This document shows, one piece after another, positions 33,935-43,208 of a stretch of 64,000 bases of DNA (within the stretch, counting starts at the first letter, position 1; every line of letters begins with the position of its first letter). Source of the stretch: Faucicola osloensis_B (GTDB lineage Bacteria; Pseudomonadota; Gammaproteobacteria; Pseudomonadales; Moraxellaceae). Below the pieces are notes generated by a model that worked only from the letters and a program-made list of their open reading frames with translations, was not told the origin of the DNA and did no database searches. The stretch is taken from positions 744,001 to 808,000 of the forward strand of contig CAXORL010000001.1 in the NCBI GenBank assembly GCA_964211495.1, given 5' to 3'. The position numbers were made by a program, and so were the translations under genes.

Positions 33935-36757
33935 CTATTCTGGACGCTGCCCAATTAAACGATGCCATTGCGCATCAACAAAATTGCGCAGCTCATGCCA
34001 CTGGGCTTCATCTACCAGTATCGGCTGCTCTGCCAAAGCCAAGCGATGCGTCATACTGCGGATACGAAGATAAGCGTGCGTTAGCTGTTGGCATATTTCG
34101 GTTTCGATAATACCTGTTTTGGCAAGCGCTTCAAAGATACGCACATTGTCACTCCAAATGGCCAACGCAGGATAACGATTGGCATACGCCAAGACTGCAA
34201 ACTGGGCAATAAATTCAATATCAACCAATCCGCCTGCATCTTGTTTCAGATGAAATAATCCTTGCTGCTTGGTGTGCGGTTTGCTGCCCAAATGGTCTTG
34301 CATCTTATGCCGCATGGTAGATACTTCGATACGAACACTGTCTTTATCACGCGGCAGACACAATATTTCTTTACGAATCTGGTCAAATCGCGTCATCACG
34401 CGATTATCCCCGCAAATAGCACGAGCGCGAACCAACGCTTGATGTTCCCACGCCCAAGCTTTGTGCATTTGATAAAGTTCAAATGCATGGGTAGATACCA
34501 CCATCATACCCGCTTGACCCGAAGGACGCAGGCGCATATCAATCTCATAGACGCGGCCATCACGCGTTTGGGTAGTCAAATAATTCATCAGTTTTTGGGC
34601 AAGGCGTGCGGCAAACTTCATACCGCTGATGGGTTTTTCACCGAGCGTCATCGCTTCTTCATCAATGTCATGAATAAACACAAGATCAAGATCTGAGCTA
34701 TAACTCATCTCAAGTCCGCCAAGCTTACCATAGCCGATAATCGCAAAGCCATTATGCGCTTCACTCACAGGCTCGCCTTGGGCATTAACAGGATAACCAT
34801 GTTTTTTCACCAATTCACCAAATACCCGTTGTAACGCTTTTTCAAGCACCACTTCAGCGATAAAGGTGAGTGAATCAGAGACTTTCATCAACGGTCTATC
34901 CGCCAACACATCACTCGCCGCCACTGCCAGGACTTGGGTTTTTTTGAAAAAACGAAAGGCGTTGAGTAGCCCTTCCTCATCGTTAGGTTCTACCCGTAAC
35001 AATTGCTGACGCAGGATGTCACTGAGTTCTGCCTTATCAGGTAAATGACGGTATTTTTCACGGATAAATGAATCTAGCAAAACAGGATAACTTACCAATT
35101 CGCTCGCAATCCAAGGGCTGGCTGCCAACATGGGAATCAATTTGGCGGCTGCCGTTGGGTTTTCGACAAACATGACCAAATAAATTGACCGACGACTAAC
35201 CGCCTCTAGCAATGTCAACATTCTAGGTAACGCCACGTTGATTGCATCTTCGCTTAAATCAGAATGTAACAACCCATTGATTAAAATCGGATAGGCGGCA
35301 TTTAGGCGAGTCTTGGCTTCTTCACTGAGTCCTGTGATGAGCTTACTTTGCCAAAACTGGTTTAATTTATCTTTATTGTCAGCACTTAATTTTTGCTCAA
35401 GCTCAGATAAATTGTGCTGATGATCCACTTGTAGTTGTTCATCAGACTGTTGGCGATCACTGACCAGCTCGTCAAAAGGTATTTTTACCATTTGGCGGTA
35501 TTCATTGAGTTTGGCTAACAATGCCGCCCAATCGGCAAACCCCAATACTTGGGCAAGCTGATGTCGCTGCATGGCATCTTGTGGTAGTCGCTGGGTTTGT
35601 TCATCATTGATGGCTTGGATACCATGCTCCAATCTGCGTAAAAAACGATAGGCTTGTGCCAATTGCTCATGGGTCACCGCATCGATAAAGCCATGTTTTT
35701 CCAGTTGGCTCATCGCTTGTAGGCAGTTTTTTACTTTGATATCACTGACACGCCCGCCATAAATCAACTGAAACGACTGCACGATAAACTCAATATCACG
35801 GATACCGCCTGCCCCAAGCTTGACATTGTCGGTATCTTGACGTTGTTCGACTTGGTTTTGAATCAGCGATTTCATCTCACGTAGGGCGGCAAAGGCACTA
35901 TAATCGACATAATAACGAAATACAAACGGCTTGATAAGCGCTTCTAAGCTATCGCTAAAGGTGACAGGGTTGACGATTCTGGCTTTTAGCCAAGCAAATC
36001 GCTCCCACGCCCGTCCATGTTGGGCAAAATATTTTTCCAGTGCCGATAAATGAATTGCCAAATCACTGCCATCGCCCCAAGGACGGAGGCGCATATCAAT
36101 GCGAAATACAAAACCATCTTGGGTGTTTTTATCAAGCAGATTGATGATGCCTTGACCCCATTTGGTAAAAAATTTCTTGTTGTCAATGGATTTAGCAGCT
36201 TTTGACCCTGGTTGTTTTAACGGGTCAACCACCGTCTCACCTTGCCCCTGATGGACAAAAATCAAATCGATATCGCTTGATAAGTTGAGCTCTTCTGCCC
36301 CCATTTTACCCATGGCGATGATGGCTAAATCATCTTTATGTGGTTTATTTTTTTCATCAAAAAAATACGGCTCGCCATAACGATTGATTAAATCTTGATA
36401 CACATAGTCTTTGGCAAAGATGAGACAATAATCGGCAAATTTTGATAGCTCCCATGTCAGCTGCTCTAGGCTAATCAGATTTAATGCATCTTGCCAAATC
36501 CAGCGCACCATCAACAAATTACGTAGATGACGCAGCCCCCTCATAACGGCTGCTTCATCCGCCAATTGGTAATCTTCATCTAGCGTATAATCGCGTATTA
36601 AATCTTTGATATGTTGGACATCGAGCGTTTGGGTAAGCGGATAGCTTTTTAAAAAGCTTTGTGCAACGTTTGTTTTAGTCTGCCAATACTGATAGCCAAA
36701 ATTACTAGCTTGCTGTAATACAGCGATTTGTTCCATCGTCGGTAAGAGTTGCGGCAT
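33935..36757 (-). CDS. glnE: Glutamine synthetase adenylyltransferase/adenylyl-removing enzyme
   Basis: A 940-residue bifunctional enzyme that adenylylates and deadenylylates glutamine synthetase according to nitrogen status. Two nucleotidyltransferase domains are visible: N-terminal MGKMGAEELNLSSDIDLIF and C-terminal YGKLGGLEMSYSSDLDLVF, each with the GxxEL/M...SDxDL signature. LRPWGDGSDLA and LRPSGQAGMM follow, with GGIRDIEFIVQ and GGLVDIEFIAQ. Length is near E. coli GlnE (946). Its substrate GlnA is encoded at 48738-50147 in this window. The start may alternatively be the Met at residue 7. Confidence 0.96.
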   Translation of the reverse strand: MPQLLPTMEQIAVLQQASNFGYQYWQTKTNVAQSFLKSYPLTQTLDVQHIKDLIRDYTLDEDYQLADEAAVMRGLRHLRNLLMVRWIWQDALNLISLEQLTWELSKFADYCLIFAKDYVYQDLINRYGEPYFFDEKNKPHKDDLAIIAMGKMGAEELNLSSDIDLIFVHQGQGETVVDPLKQPGSKAAKSIDNKKFFTKWGQGIINLLDKNTQDGFVFRIDMRLRPWGDGSDLAIHLSALEKYFAQHGRAWERFAWLKARIVNPVTFSDSLEALIKPFVFRYYVDYSAFAALREMKSLIQNQVEQRQDTDNVKLGAGGIRDIEFIVQSFQLIYGGRVSDIKVKNCLQAMSQLEKHGFIDAVTHEQLAQAYRFLRRLEHGIQAINDEQTQRLPQDAMQRHQLAQVLGFADWAALLAKLNEYRQMVKIPFDELVSDRQQSDEQLQVDHQHNLSELEQKLSADNKDKLNQFWQSKLITGLSEEAKTRLNAAYPILINGLLHSDLSEDAINVALPRMLTLLEAVSRRSIYLVMFVENPTAAAKLIPMLAASPWIASELVSYPVLLDSFIREKYRHLPDKAELSDILRQQLLRVEPNDEEGLLNAFRFFKKTQVLAVAASDVLADRPLMKVSDSLTFIAEVVLEKALQRVFGELVKKHGYPVNAQGEPVSEAHNGFAIIGYGKLGGLEMSYSSDLDLVFIHDIDEEAMTLGEKPISGMKFAARLAQKLMNYLTTQTRDGRVYEIDMRLRPSGQAGMMVVSTHAFELYQMHKAWAWEHQALVRARAICGDNRVMTRFDQIRKEILCLPRDKDSVRIEVSTMRHKMQDHLGSKPHTKQQGLFHLKQDAGGLVDIEFIAQFAVLAYANRYPALAIWSDNVRIFEALAKTGIIETEICQQLTHAYLRIRSMTHRLALAEQPILVDEAQWHELRNFVDAQWHRLIGQRPE

Positions 36758-37338
36758 TCTAATTTCCGTGTGGCAAATAAATAAACAGACTAAATAAACA
36801 GACCTAGCTCATCGTGGTATATAAAATTACTAAGCATTCACGCTTGCGTATCGATACAATCAATCTTGTCCAATCAAGTTTGTACAATTAAGCCAACTTT
36901 GTACCATCAGGAAAGAAATTTAGCACTTAGGCTTGATTAAGTGCAGTTGATACGGGGTATTTTGCTCAACCTTACATTGCTTAAAGTTATCCTTATAGCC
37001 TAGCACAAACCGCTATTGTTGCAAATTTTTTTAGCACACAAACCTATAAATACTCGTTTGCGCGTAGCAAAATGTTTGTAATAAAAATAAAAACGTAAAA
37101 AATATTGGTAGTCATCAAATTTTCATATATGATGAAAAAAACAAGGAAGTAAAAGTCAATAAATTTATGTGAATATTCGGTCTATATTTTTTTGTGACCC
37201 TGATATCAATCGCGCGTGACTGATTTTTTAGCCGTATGTTCAATTGTAAAACAACCAACACATTTATCTTATAAACTATTTAAATTATTGAATTTTTTAT
37301 TACAACTAACAATCACAACAAACGAGGAGCGTACTGTG
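36758..37338. other. Long divergent intergenic region between glnE and phaB
   Basis: About 580 bp of AT-rich sequence without a convincing gene. It holds the divergent promoters of glnE and phaB but no clear -35/-10 pair was fixed. A 13-bp direct repeat (TAAATAAACAGAC, about 36777-36802) is near glnE. A very short frame (MMKKTRK) around 37128 was not accepted as a gene. No tRNA or known riboswitch was seen. Confidence 0.4.
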
Positions 37339-38112
37339 ATGACAACGGACAACCCAACTACAAACAAAAAAATTGCCCTTGTAACAGGTGCGTTAGGTGG
37401 TATTGGCACTGCTATTTGTCATGCGCTAATCCAAGCTGGCTATCACATCATTGCAACTTACACCCACAAAGCGGATAGCACAGTCAACCGCGGCGAAGCA
37501 TGGCTAAAAGAAGAAGATATGAATGCCAGCGATTTCACCTTTGTTGAAACCAATCTCACCGACCATGAAGGCGCCACCAAAGCTATTGTTGATGCAATTG
37601 AAAAAGCAGGTCACATTGATGTGTTGGTAAATAATGCAGGTATCACCCGTGATACGACTTTCAAAAAAATGACTTATGAGCAATGGTCAGAGGTGATTGA
37701 TACCAACTTAAAATCACTATTCACGGTCACCCAACCCGTTTTTAACAAAATGCTTGAGCAAAAATCTGGGCGTATTGTCAGTATCAGCTCAATTAATGGC
37801 TTAAAAGGTCAGTTTGGGCAAACCAACTACTCAGCCACCAAGGCGGGTATCATCGGCTTTAGTAAAGCATTGGCACAAGAAGGCGCTAAATCTGGGGTGA
37901 CCGTTAACGTGGTTGCACCGGGTTATACGGGTACTAAAATGGTGATGGCGGTGCCTGAAAAAGTAATGGAAAGCATCAAAGCAGGCATCCCAATGGGTCG
38001 TCTCGCCCAACCGGAAGAGATTGCCGCTGCCGTGGTGTATTTGGTCAGCGATGGCGCTGCTTATATCACAGGTGAGACCATCAATGTAAATGGCGGTCAA
38101 TACATGCACTAA
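37339..38112 (+). CDS. phaB: Acetoacetyl-CoA reductase (PhaB-like short-chain dehydrogenase)
   Basis: A 257-residue SDR. The ATG at 37339 (or GTG at 37336) follows a strong AGGAG; the longer in-frame reading is rejected. It has the Rossmann motif TGALGGIGTAI, the NNAGITRD segment, catalytic Ser in SISSINGLKGQFGQ, and YxxxK in NYSATKAG. SINGLKGQFGQTNYS is highly typical of PhaB, which makes (R)-3-hydroxybutyryl-CoA with NADPH for polyhydroxybutyrate. FabG-like activity is the main alternative. No phaA or phaC is adjacent. A strong terminator follows. Confidence 0.82.
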   Translation: MTTDNPTTNKKIALVTGALGGIGTAICHALIQAGYHIIATYTHKADSTVNRGEAWLKEEDMNASDFTFVETNLTDHEGATKAIVDAIEKAGHIDVLVNNAGITRDTTFKKMTYEQWSEVIDTNLKSLFTVTQPVFNKMLEQKSGRIVSISSINGLKGQFGQTNYSATKAGIIGFSKALAQEGAKSGVTVNVVAPGYTGTKMVMAVPEKVMESIKAGIPMGRLAQPEEIAAAVVYLVSDGAAYITGETINVNGGQYMH

Positions 38113-38167
38113 TGAGATTGCCATCAAGCTTGCCATTATCAGTTATAAACTAAATCAGTTATGAACT

Positions 38168-38201
38168 AAAAAAGACCCGTCATCGTGACTTGGTCTTTTT
38201 T
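38168..38201. terminator. Bidirectional terminator between phaB and rpiA
   Basis: A 10-bp inverted repeat AAAAAAGACC/GGTCTTTTTT (38168-38177, 38192-38201) with a 14-base loop. Confidence 0.8.
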
Positions 38202-38244
38202 GTTGTGTGACAATATTGCTAACAACCGTGAACTTACTGGCAAC

Positions 38245-38934
38245 TTACTTGGCTGTCAATTTTTTTACGCCATCTGCCGTTGCCATCAGTAAGATATCAG
38301 CGTGCTGTGCGCTAAATAACCCATTACATACCACTCCTACGATATTGTTTAACTTTGCTTCAAACGCTGCTACCTTTTCAATGTCCAAGCCGATATCTAA
38401 GCCATAAACATCCAAAATCAAATTGCCATAATCGGTGACAAATCCTTCACGGTAGACCGGCTCACCGCCAAGCTGTACTAACTCACGTGCCGCATATGAG
38501 CGCGCTTGCGGCAATACTTCAATCGGTAGTGGAAAGCCAACGCCTAATTGCTGCACCCATTTACTCTCATCAACCATGCAAATAAACTGCTTAGATGCCG
38601 CGGCAACAATTTTTTCACGGGTTAAAGCGCCGCCACCGCCTTTGACTAGCTGTAAGTGCTCGTTTACTTCATCGGCACCATCAATATATAAGTCTAACTC
38701 GCCGGTGAAGTTTAAATCCATCACCTCAATACCGAGGGCTTTGAGCTTATCTTCGGTGACCTTTGAGCTTGCCACAGCGCCCTTTAGGTTAACTTTTGGC
38801 AATAATTCAATAAGGCAGTTGACGGTACTGCCCGTCCCCACGCCCAAAATCATGCCTGATTCGATATATTTTAACGCGTCTGCTGCCACGGCTTGTTTTT
38901 GTTGTTGTTGCGTGCTTGCATTCATCGTACTCAT
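38245..38934 (-). CDS. rpiA: Ribose-5-phosphate isomerase A
   Basis: A 229-residue enzyme interconverting ribose-5-phosphate and ribulose-5-phosphate. Motifs are MILGVGTGSTVNCLIELL (phosphate-binding loop), YIDGADEVNEHLQLVKGGGGALTREKI (active site) and PVYREGFVTDYGNLILDV. Length fits E. coli RpiA (219) plus a short Gln-rich N-terminus; the Met at residue 4 is an alternative start. It is divergent from ilvA and convergent with phaB. Confidence 0.96.
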   Translation of the reverse strand: MSTMNASTQQQQKQAVAADALKYIESGMILGVGTGSTVNCLIELLPKVNLKGAVASSKVTEDKLKALGIEVMDLNFTGELDLYIDGADEVNEHLQLVKGGGGALTREKIVAAASKQFICMVDESKWVQQLGVGFPLPIEVLPQARSYAARELVQLGGEPVYREGFVTDYGNLILDVYGLDIGLDIEKVAAFEAKLNNIVGVVCNGLFSAQHADILLMATADGVKKLTAK

Positions 38935-39158
38935 AGACCCAGCCTTGTTAGGAATTTATCAAAAAAATAGATAGAAAACTTAATGCTATCAATTACCCAA
39001 CTTATTTTACCGTAAAAGCACTTGCAAGCTAAACCCTAAAGTCCTAATCTAATCACTTATTTTTTACTTCTCTAACGATTTGCTGTGTTTTAGTTATGAA
39101 AGCACATAGAGGGTAAAAATAAATCTTCAAACGTATTTTTCAAAATTAGGTCATTATT

Positions 39159-40709
39159 ATGTTATCAGATTGGGTACGCCTTATCCTTCAAGCGACCGTG
39201 TATGATGCTGCTATTCAAACGCCGCTTGAACCCGCCAAAAAACTCAGTGAACGGTTTAACAACGATATTCGTTTTAAACGTGAAGATTTTCAGCCAGTGT
39301 TTTCTTTCAAGCTGCGGGGCGCCTACAATCGAATTAGCCAGTTGAGCGAAGCAGACAAAGCCAAAGGCGTCATTTGTGCCTCTGCCGGCAACCACGCGCA
39401 AGGCGTCGCCTTCTCGGCTAGCCGCTTGGGACTCAATAACATTATCGTGATGCCGACCACCACCCCCGATATCAAAGTCAGTGCCGTCAAGTCCTTGGGT
39501 GGTAATGTGGTGCTATATGGCGATAGTTTTGATGAATCTAACCGCTATGCGATTGAACGCGCCCAGACCGATGGCTTGACCTTTATCCCGCCCTATGACG
39601 ATGAGCTGGTCATTGCAGGTCAAGGTACCATTGCCATGGAGCTAGTACAACAATGGCGTAAAATGGAATATGTGTTTGTTGCCGTTGGTGGCGGTGGCTT
39701 AATTTCAGGTGTGGCAGCGTTTTTGGGGGAAGTTGCACCGCATGTCAAAGTCGTGGCGGTTGAGCCAGAAGAAGCAGCCTGTTTGAAAATCGCGCTTGAT
39801 ACCGGTGAACGCAAACGTCTGCCCCAAGTAGGGTTGTTCGTCGATGGGGTGGCAGTGGCGCAGCTGGGTGAAATACCGTTTGACGTCTGCCGTATGCCAA
39901 AAAGCGATAACTCAGGTCCCGTGGTCGAGCCTGATGTGGTCACTTGTAGCAATGATGAAGTGTGTGCGGCGATTAAAGACGTGTATGATGAAACCCGCAC
40001 CATCGTCGAGCCTGCAGGCGCGTTGGCGGTCGGGGGTATGAAAAAATACATCGAAGATCATAATCTACAGGGCAAAAACTGCGTGGCGATTTTATGTGGT
40101 GCCAACATGAATTTTGACCGGTTACGCTATATCGCTGAACGTACCGAAATTGGTGAGAAAAAAGAAGCGATTTTTGGGGTGACCATTCCTGAGCGTACAG
40201 GTGCCTTCTTGGATTTTTGCCGCTCACTCAAAGGTCGCAACATCACCGAATTTAACTACCGCATCAACACTAACCCCAACTACGCCCATCACGCTGCCAA
40301 TATTTTTGTCGGTATCGCCCTCAAAGAAGGGGAAAAAGAGCGCAAAGCAATCCACCAATTACTCACTGAAGCCGATGATGCCGCGATTGATTTGACCGAT
40401 GATGAGGTCGCCAAGACCCATATTCGCTATTTAATCGGCGGACACGCGGGATTAAAAGACGAGCAACTATTTCGCATTGAATTTCCCGAGCGTCCTGGCG
40501 CGCTGCTCAACTTCCTTGAAAAATTGGGTTCACAGTTTAATATTTCTTTATTCCACTATCGCAATCATGGGGCGGCTGAAGGGCGTATTTTAGCGGGCAT
40601 TCAAATGGGTGAGCAAACCGCCGAGCAATTACTTGCCAAGCTGCAAGACATTGGCTATGAGTGCGAAAACCTCACCGATAACTTGGGCTATCGCTTATTT
40701 TTACAATAG
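39159..40709 (+). CDS. ilvA: Threonine ammonia-lyase, biosynthetic
   Basis: A 516-residue PLP enzyme that deaminates threonine to 2-oxobutyrate, the committed step of isoleucine synthesis. PLP Lys51 is in SFKLRGAYN, the Gly-rich phosphate cup is VGGGGLISG, and two C-terminal ACT-like regulatory domains (FPERTGAFLDF-like and FPERPGALLNFLEKL) mark the isoleucine-feedback biosynthetic form. Length equals E. coli IlvA (514). It is followed by a terminator. Confidence 0.96.
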   Translation: MLSDWVRLILQATVYDAAIQTPLEPAKKLSERFNNDIRFKREDFQPVFSFKLRGAYNRISQLSEADKAKGVICASAGNHAQGVAFSASRLGLNNIIVMPTTTPDIKVSAVKSLGGNVVLYGDSFDESNRYAIERAQTDGLTFIPPYDDELVIAGQGTIAMELVQQWRKMEYVFVAVGGGGLISGVAAFLGEVAPHVKVVAVEPEEAACLKIALDTGERKRLPQVGLFVDGVAVAQLGEIPFDVCRMPKSDNSGPVVEPDVVTCSNDEVCAAIKDVYDETRTIVEPAGALAVGGMKKYIEDHNLQGKNCVAILCGANMNFDRLRYIAERTEIGEKKEAIFGVTIPERTGAFLDFCRSLKGRNITEFNYRINTNPNYAHHAANIFVGIALKEGEKERKAIHQLLTEADDAAIDLTDDEVAKTHIRYLIGGHAGLKDEQLFRIEFPERPGALLNFLEKLGSQFNISLFHYRNHGAAEGRILAGIQMGEQTAEQLLAKLQDIGYECENLTDNLGYRLFLQ

Positions 40710-40726
40710 TTTTTAATGGTTTGGAT

Positions 40727-40756
40727 AAAAAAGGTGTCATCGTGGCGCCTTTTTTT
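40727..40756 (+). terminator. Rho-independent terminator after ilvA
   Basis: AAAAAAGGTG pairs with CGCCTTTTTT (one G-T pair) around a 9-base loop, ending in seven T. Confidence 0.8.
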
Positions 40757-40921
40757 GTGCCAAGTTTTTTATGCCAAGCTATGCACAAAATTCGCTAAAT
40801 TTCAGCACGGTACATAGCAAAAATAGCCATTTTCTGCTAATCTCAATACTTAAAACTTGATAATTTACCTGATAGTTTCACTGATAAATTAATTAAAAAA
40901 TTCTGCTATAAGACAACCACT

Positions 40922-42265
40922 ATGTCATCAAAAAAACGTTTTTTAAAACTTGCCGGAATGACTGCCAGTATCGCAGGGAAAGCAGCTAAAAATTCTATCA
41001 AGTCTTTTGCAGGCTCTGAAGAAGATAAACTCACAGCCCGTAGCGAAATGCTGCAAACCGTAGGGCTGCAAATCGCCGACACCTTAGGCGAAATGAAAGG
41101 CGCGGTGATGAAAGTCGGTCAAATTGCCTCGCAGTATAAAGATGTGTTTCCGCCTGAAGTCTCAAAAGCGCTGGAGAAATTACAAAAAGACGCGCCGCCC
41201 ATGCCGTTTGCTGTCATCAAACAGCAGGTTGAAAAAGAATTGGGGCAACCGATTGAGGCGTTGTTTGCCCAGTTTGAGCAATCACCCTTTGCGGCAGCCT
41301 CTATCGGTCAAGTTCATAAAGCCGTGTTGCCAACCGGTGAAGCGGTCGTGGTCAAAGTGCAATATCCCGATGTTGATACCAGTATCGATAGTGACTTAAA
41401 ACACGTTCGCTTGGCGCTTAAGATAACGGGCGTGCTCAATATGGATAAAACCTTGCAAGATAAAATTTTTGCAGAAATCCGTGATAGCCTGTATGACGAG
41501 CTTGACTACAGCAAAGAAGCCCATAATTTGGCAATTTTTGGCAGTTTTCACAGTGATGATGATGGGCTGATTATCCCCAAAGTTTTTCATAGCCATTCGA
41601 CCAAACGGATTTTAACCCTATCACAAGAACTGGGTGAAAAGCTCGAAGTGGCTGCCACTTGGGACAATGACACCAAACAAAAAATCGCCACTCGCTTATT
41701 TGATTTTAGTGCCGGTCAATTGTTCAAACTGTATCGTCTGCATTGTGACCCCCATCCAGGTAACTTTGCGTTTCGCCCTGATGGCTCGGTCATTGCCTAT
41801 GACTTTGGTGGGATCAAATCTTACAGCCATGATGAAGTTGCGTTATTTAAACGCTTTGCCATCCACTGCTTAAGCGGTGATGTGACAGCGCTTGAGCAAG
41901 ATTTGGTCAGCATTGGCATCAAAAAAGACAATGATGAACCACTGCCCACAGACTTTTATAACGATTGGTTGCAGATTGGTTTGACTCCGTATGGTTTTAC
42001 CCAGTTGTTTGATTTATCCAAACATGCACCTTATGACTTTGCCACCAGCCAGACCCATTTTCAAGCAATTGCCAAAGCAAAAGAGTCGCTTAAATACTGG
42101 CAAAGCTTTCAACCTGCCCCACTTACCATGATGCTTGATAGAACCATTTCTGGACAGTACTGGAACTTGGTCAATTTAAAGGTAAAAATTGATTTAAGTG
42201 AGTTGATACACCGCTATATTGATTTGCCGACATTGCCACGACCTGACGACTCGCCTCGCCATTAG
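40922..42265 (+). CDS. ABC1/UbiB family atypical kinase
   Basis: A 447-residue member of the AarF/ABC1/UbiB family. The family-defining KxGQ motif is in GAVMKVGQIASQ, the Ala-rich nucleotide loop is FAAASIGQVHKA, then VVVKVQYP, LHCDPHPGNFAF (catalytic loop) and AYDFGGIK (DFG-like). There are no C-terminal membrane helices, unlike UbiB of ubiquinone synthesis, so it is nearer the soluble COQ8/ABC1 type. Those proteins support ubiquinone or lipid metabolism as ATPases; the exact role here is unknown. Confidence 0.85.
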   Translation: MSSKKRFLKLAGMTASIAGKAAKNSIKSFAGSEEDKLTARSEMLQTVGLQIADTLGEMKGAVMKVGQIASQYKDVFPPEVSKALEKLQKDAPPMPFAVIKQQVEKELGQPIEALFAQFEQSPFAAASIGQVHKAVLPTGEAVVVKVQYPDVDTSIDSDLKHVRLALKITGVLNMDKTLQDKIFAEIRDSLYDELDYSKEAHNLAIFGSFHSDDDGLIIPKVFHSHSTKRILTLSQELGEKLEVAATWDNDTKQKIATRLFDFSAGQLFKLYRLHCDPHPGNFAFRPDGSVIAYDFGGIKSYSHDEVALFKRFAIHCLSGDVTALEQDLVSIGIKKDNDEPLPTDFYNDWLQIGLTPYGFTQLFDLSKHAPYDFATSQTHFQAIAKAKESLKYWQSFQPAPLTMMLDRTISGQYWNLVNLKVKIDLSELIHRYIDLPTLPRPDDSPRH

Positions 42266-42309
42266 GTTTGATTTTAACTTTCAATAACATTTCCTGCGAT
42301 GACATAGGC

Positions 42310-42343
42310 GCAACCCCTATCAAAAATCGGGGTTGCTCGTTTA
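42310..42343 (+). terminator. Terminator-like hairpin after the ABC1-kinase gene
   Basis: An 8-bp perfect stem GCAACCCC/GGGGTTGC (42310-42317, 42329-42336) with an 11-base loop, but only a weak T-run (TCGTTTAT). Confidence 0.5.
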
Positions 42344-42409
42344 TAATAGCGCACGCAAAATTTTGAAAATCAGATTGTTACGTTAGATAGTTAGATAAAG
42401 GATACACTT

Positions 42410-43159
42410 ATGGCCGGACATTCCAAGTGGGCAAACATCAAACACCGTAAAGCCAAACAAGATGCGGCAAAAGGTAAAGTCTTTACCAAAATCATTCGTG
42501 AGCTGGTCTCTGCTGCCAAACAAGGCGACCCAGACCCAGCGAGTAACCCACGTTTGCGTGCGGCGGTGGAAAAAGCCAACTCAGTTAATATGACCAAAGA
42601 CACGGTAAAACGGGCGATTGAACGTGGTGCAGGCGGCGGTGACAATGACAACATGCAAGAAATCACCTATGAAGGCTATGGCTTGGGCGGTGTTGCGGTG
42701 ATTGTCGAGACCATGACGGATAACCTCAACCGTACCGTTGGCGAAGTGCGTCACGCTTTTAGCAAAAATGGTGGCAACTTGGGTACATCAGGCTCAGTGG
42801 CTTATATGTTTAGCAAACGCGGTGAAATTACCTTTGATGATGTGTCGCTAGAAGACACCATCATGGAAGTGGCGCTTGAAGCCGGGGCAACCGATATTGA
42901 AAATAACGGTGATAGCATCACCGTGGTCACTGAGCCAGAGAACTTCGGTGACGTGATGGATGCCTTAGAAAAAGCCGGTTTAAAATCCGACAATGCAGAA
43001 GTGACCATGTCTCCTTCAACCATGGCGGATGTCACTGATGTCGAAGACGCTAAAAAAATAATGAAAATGATTGATATGCTAGAAGATTTGGACGATGTAC
43101 AAGAAGTCTATACCAACGTCAACTTTACTGATGATGTCATGGAACAACTCGATGACTGA
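42410..43159 (+). CDS. yebC: YebC/PmpR family regulator
   Basis: A 249-residue YebC-family protein: MAGHSKWANIKHRKAKQDAAKGK at the start, ERGAGGG, then EGYGxGGVAVIVE and GNLGTSGSVAYMF. Members bind DNA as transcription regulators, and some are reported to relieve ribosome stalling. AAAGGAT precedes the ATG. It is usually near ruvC elsewhere, but no ruv genes are here. A bidirectional terminator follows. Confidence 0.95.
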   Translation: MAGHSKWANIKHRKAKQDAAKGKVFTKIIRELVSAAKQGDPDPASNPRLRAAVEKANSVNMTKDTVKRAIERGAGGGDNDNMQEITYEGYGLGGVAVIVETMTDNLNRTVGEVRHAFSKNGGNLGTSGSVAYMFSKRGEITFDDVSLEDTIMEVALEAGATDIENNGDSITVVTEPENFGDVMDALEKAGLKSDNAEVTMSPSTMADVTDVEDAKKIMKMIDMLEDLDDVQEVYTNVNFTDDVMEQLDD

Positions 43160-43176
43160 ATACAATTTTTAAGCAT

Positions 43177-43208
43177 AAAAAAGGCTAAATTTAGATTTAG
43201 CCTTTTTT
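43177..43208. terminator. Bidirectional terminator between yebC and a convergent gene
   Basis: A 14-bp perfect stem AAAAAAGGCTAAAT/ATTTAGCCTTTTTT with loop TTAG. Its right arm touches the stop codon of the minus-strand gene. Confidence 0.93.

Noticed and set aside
37216..37338. N-terminal extension of phaB
   Set aside because: The extension has no similarity to the SDR family, and a strong AGGAG precedes the downstream GTG/ATG pair.
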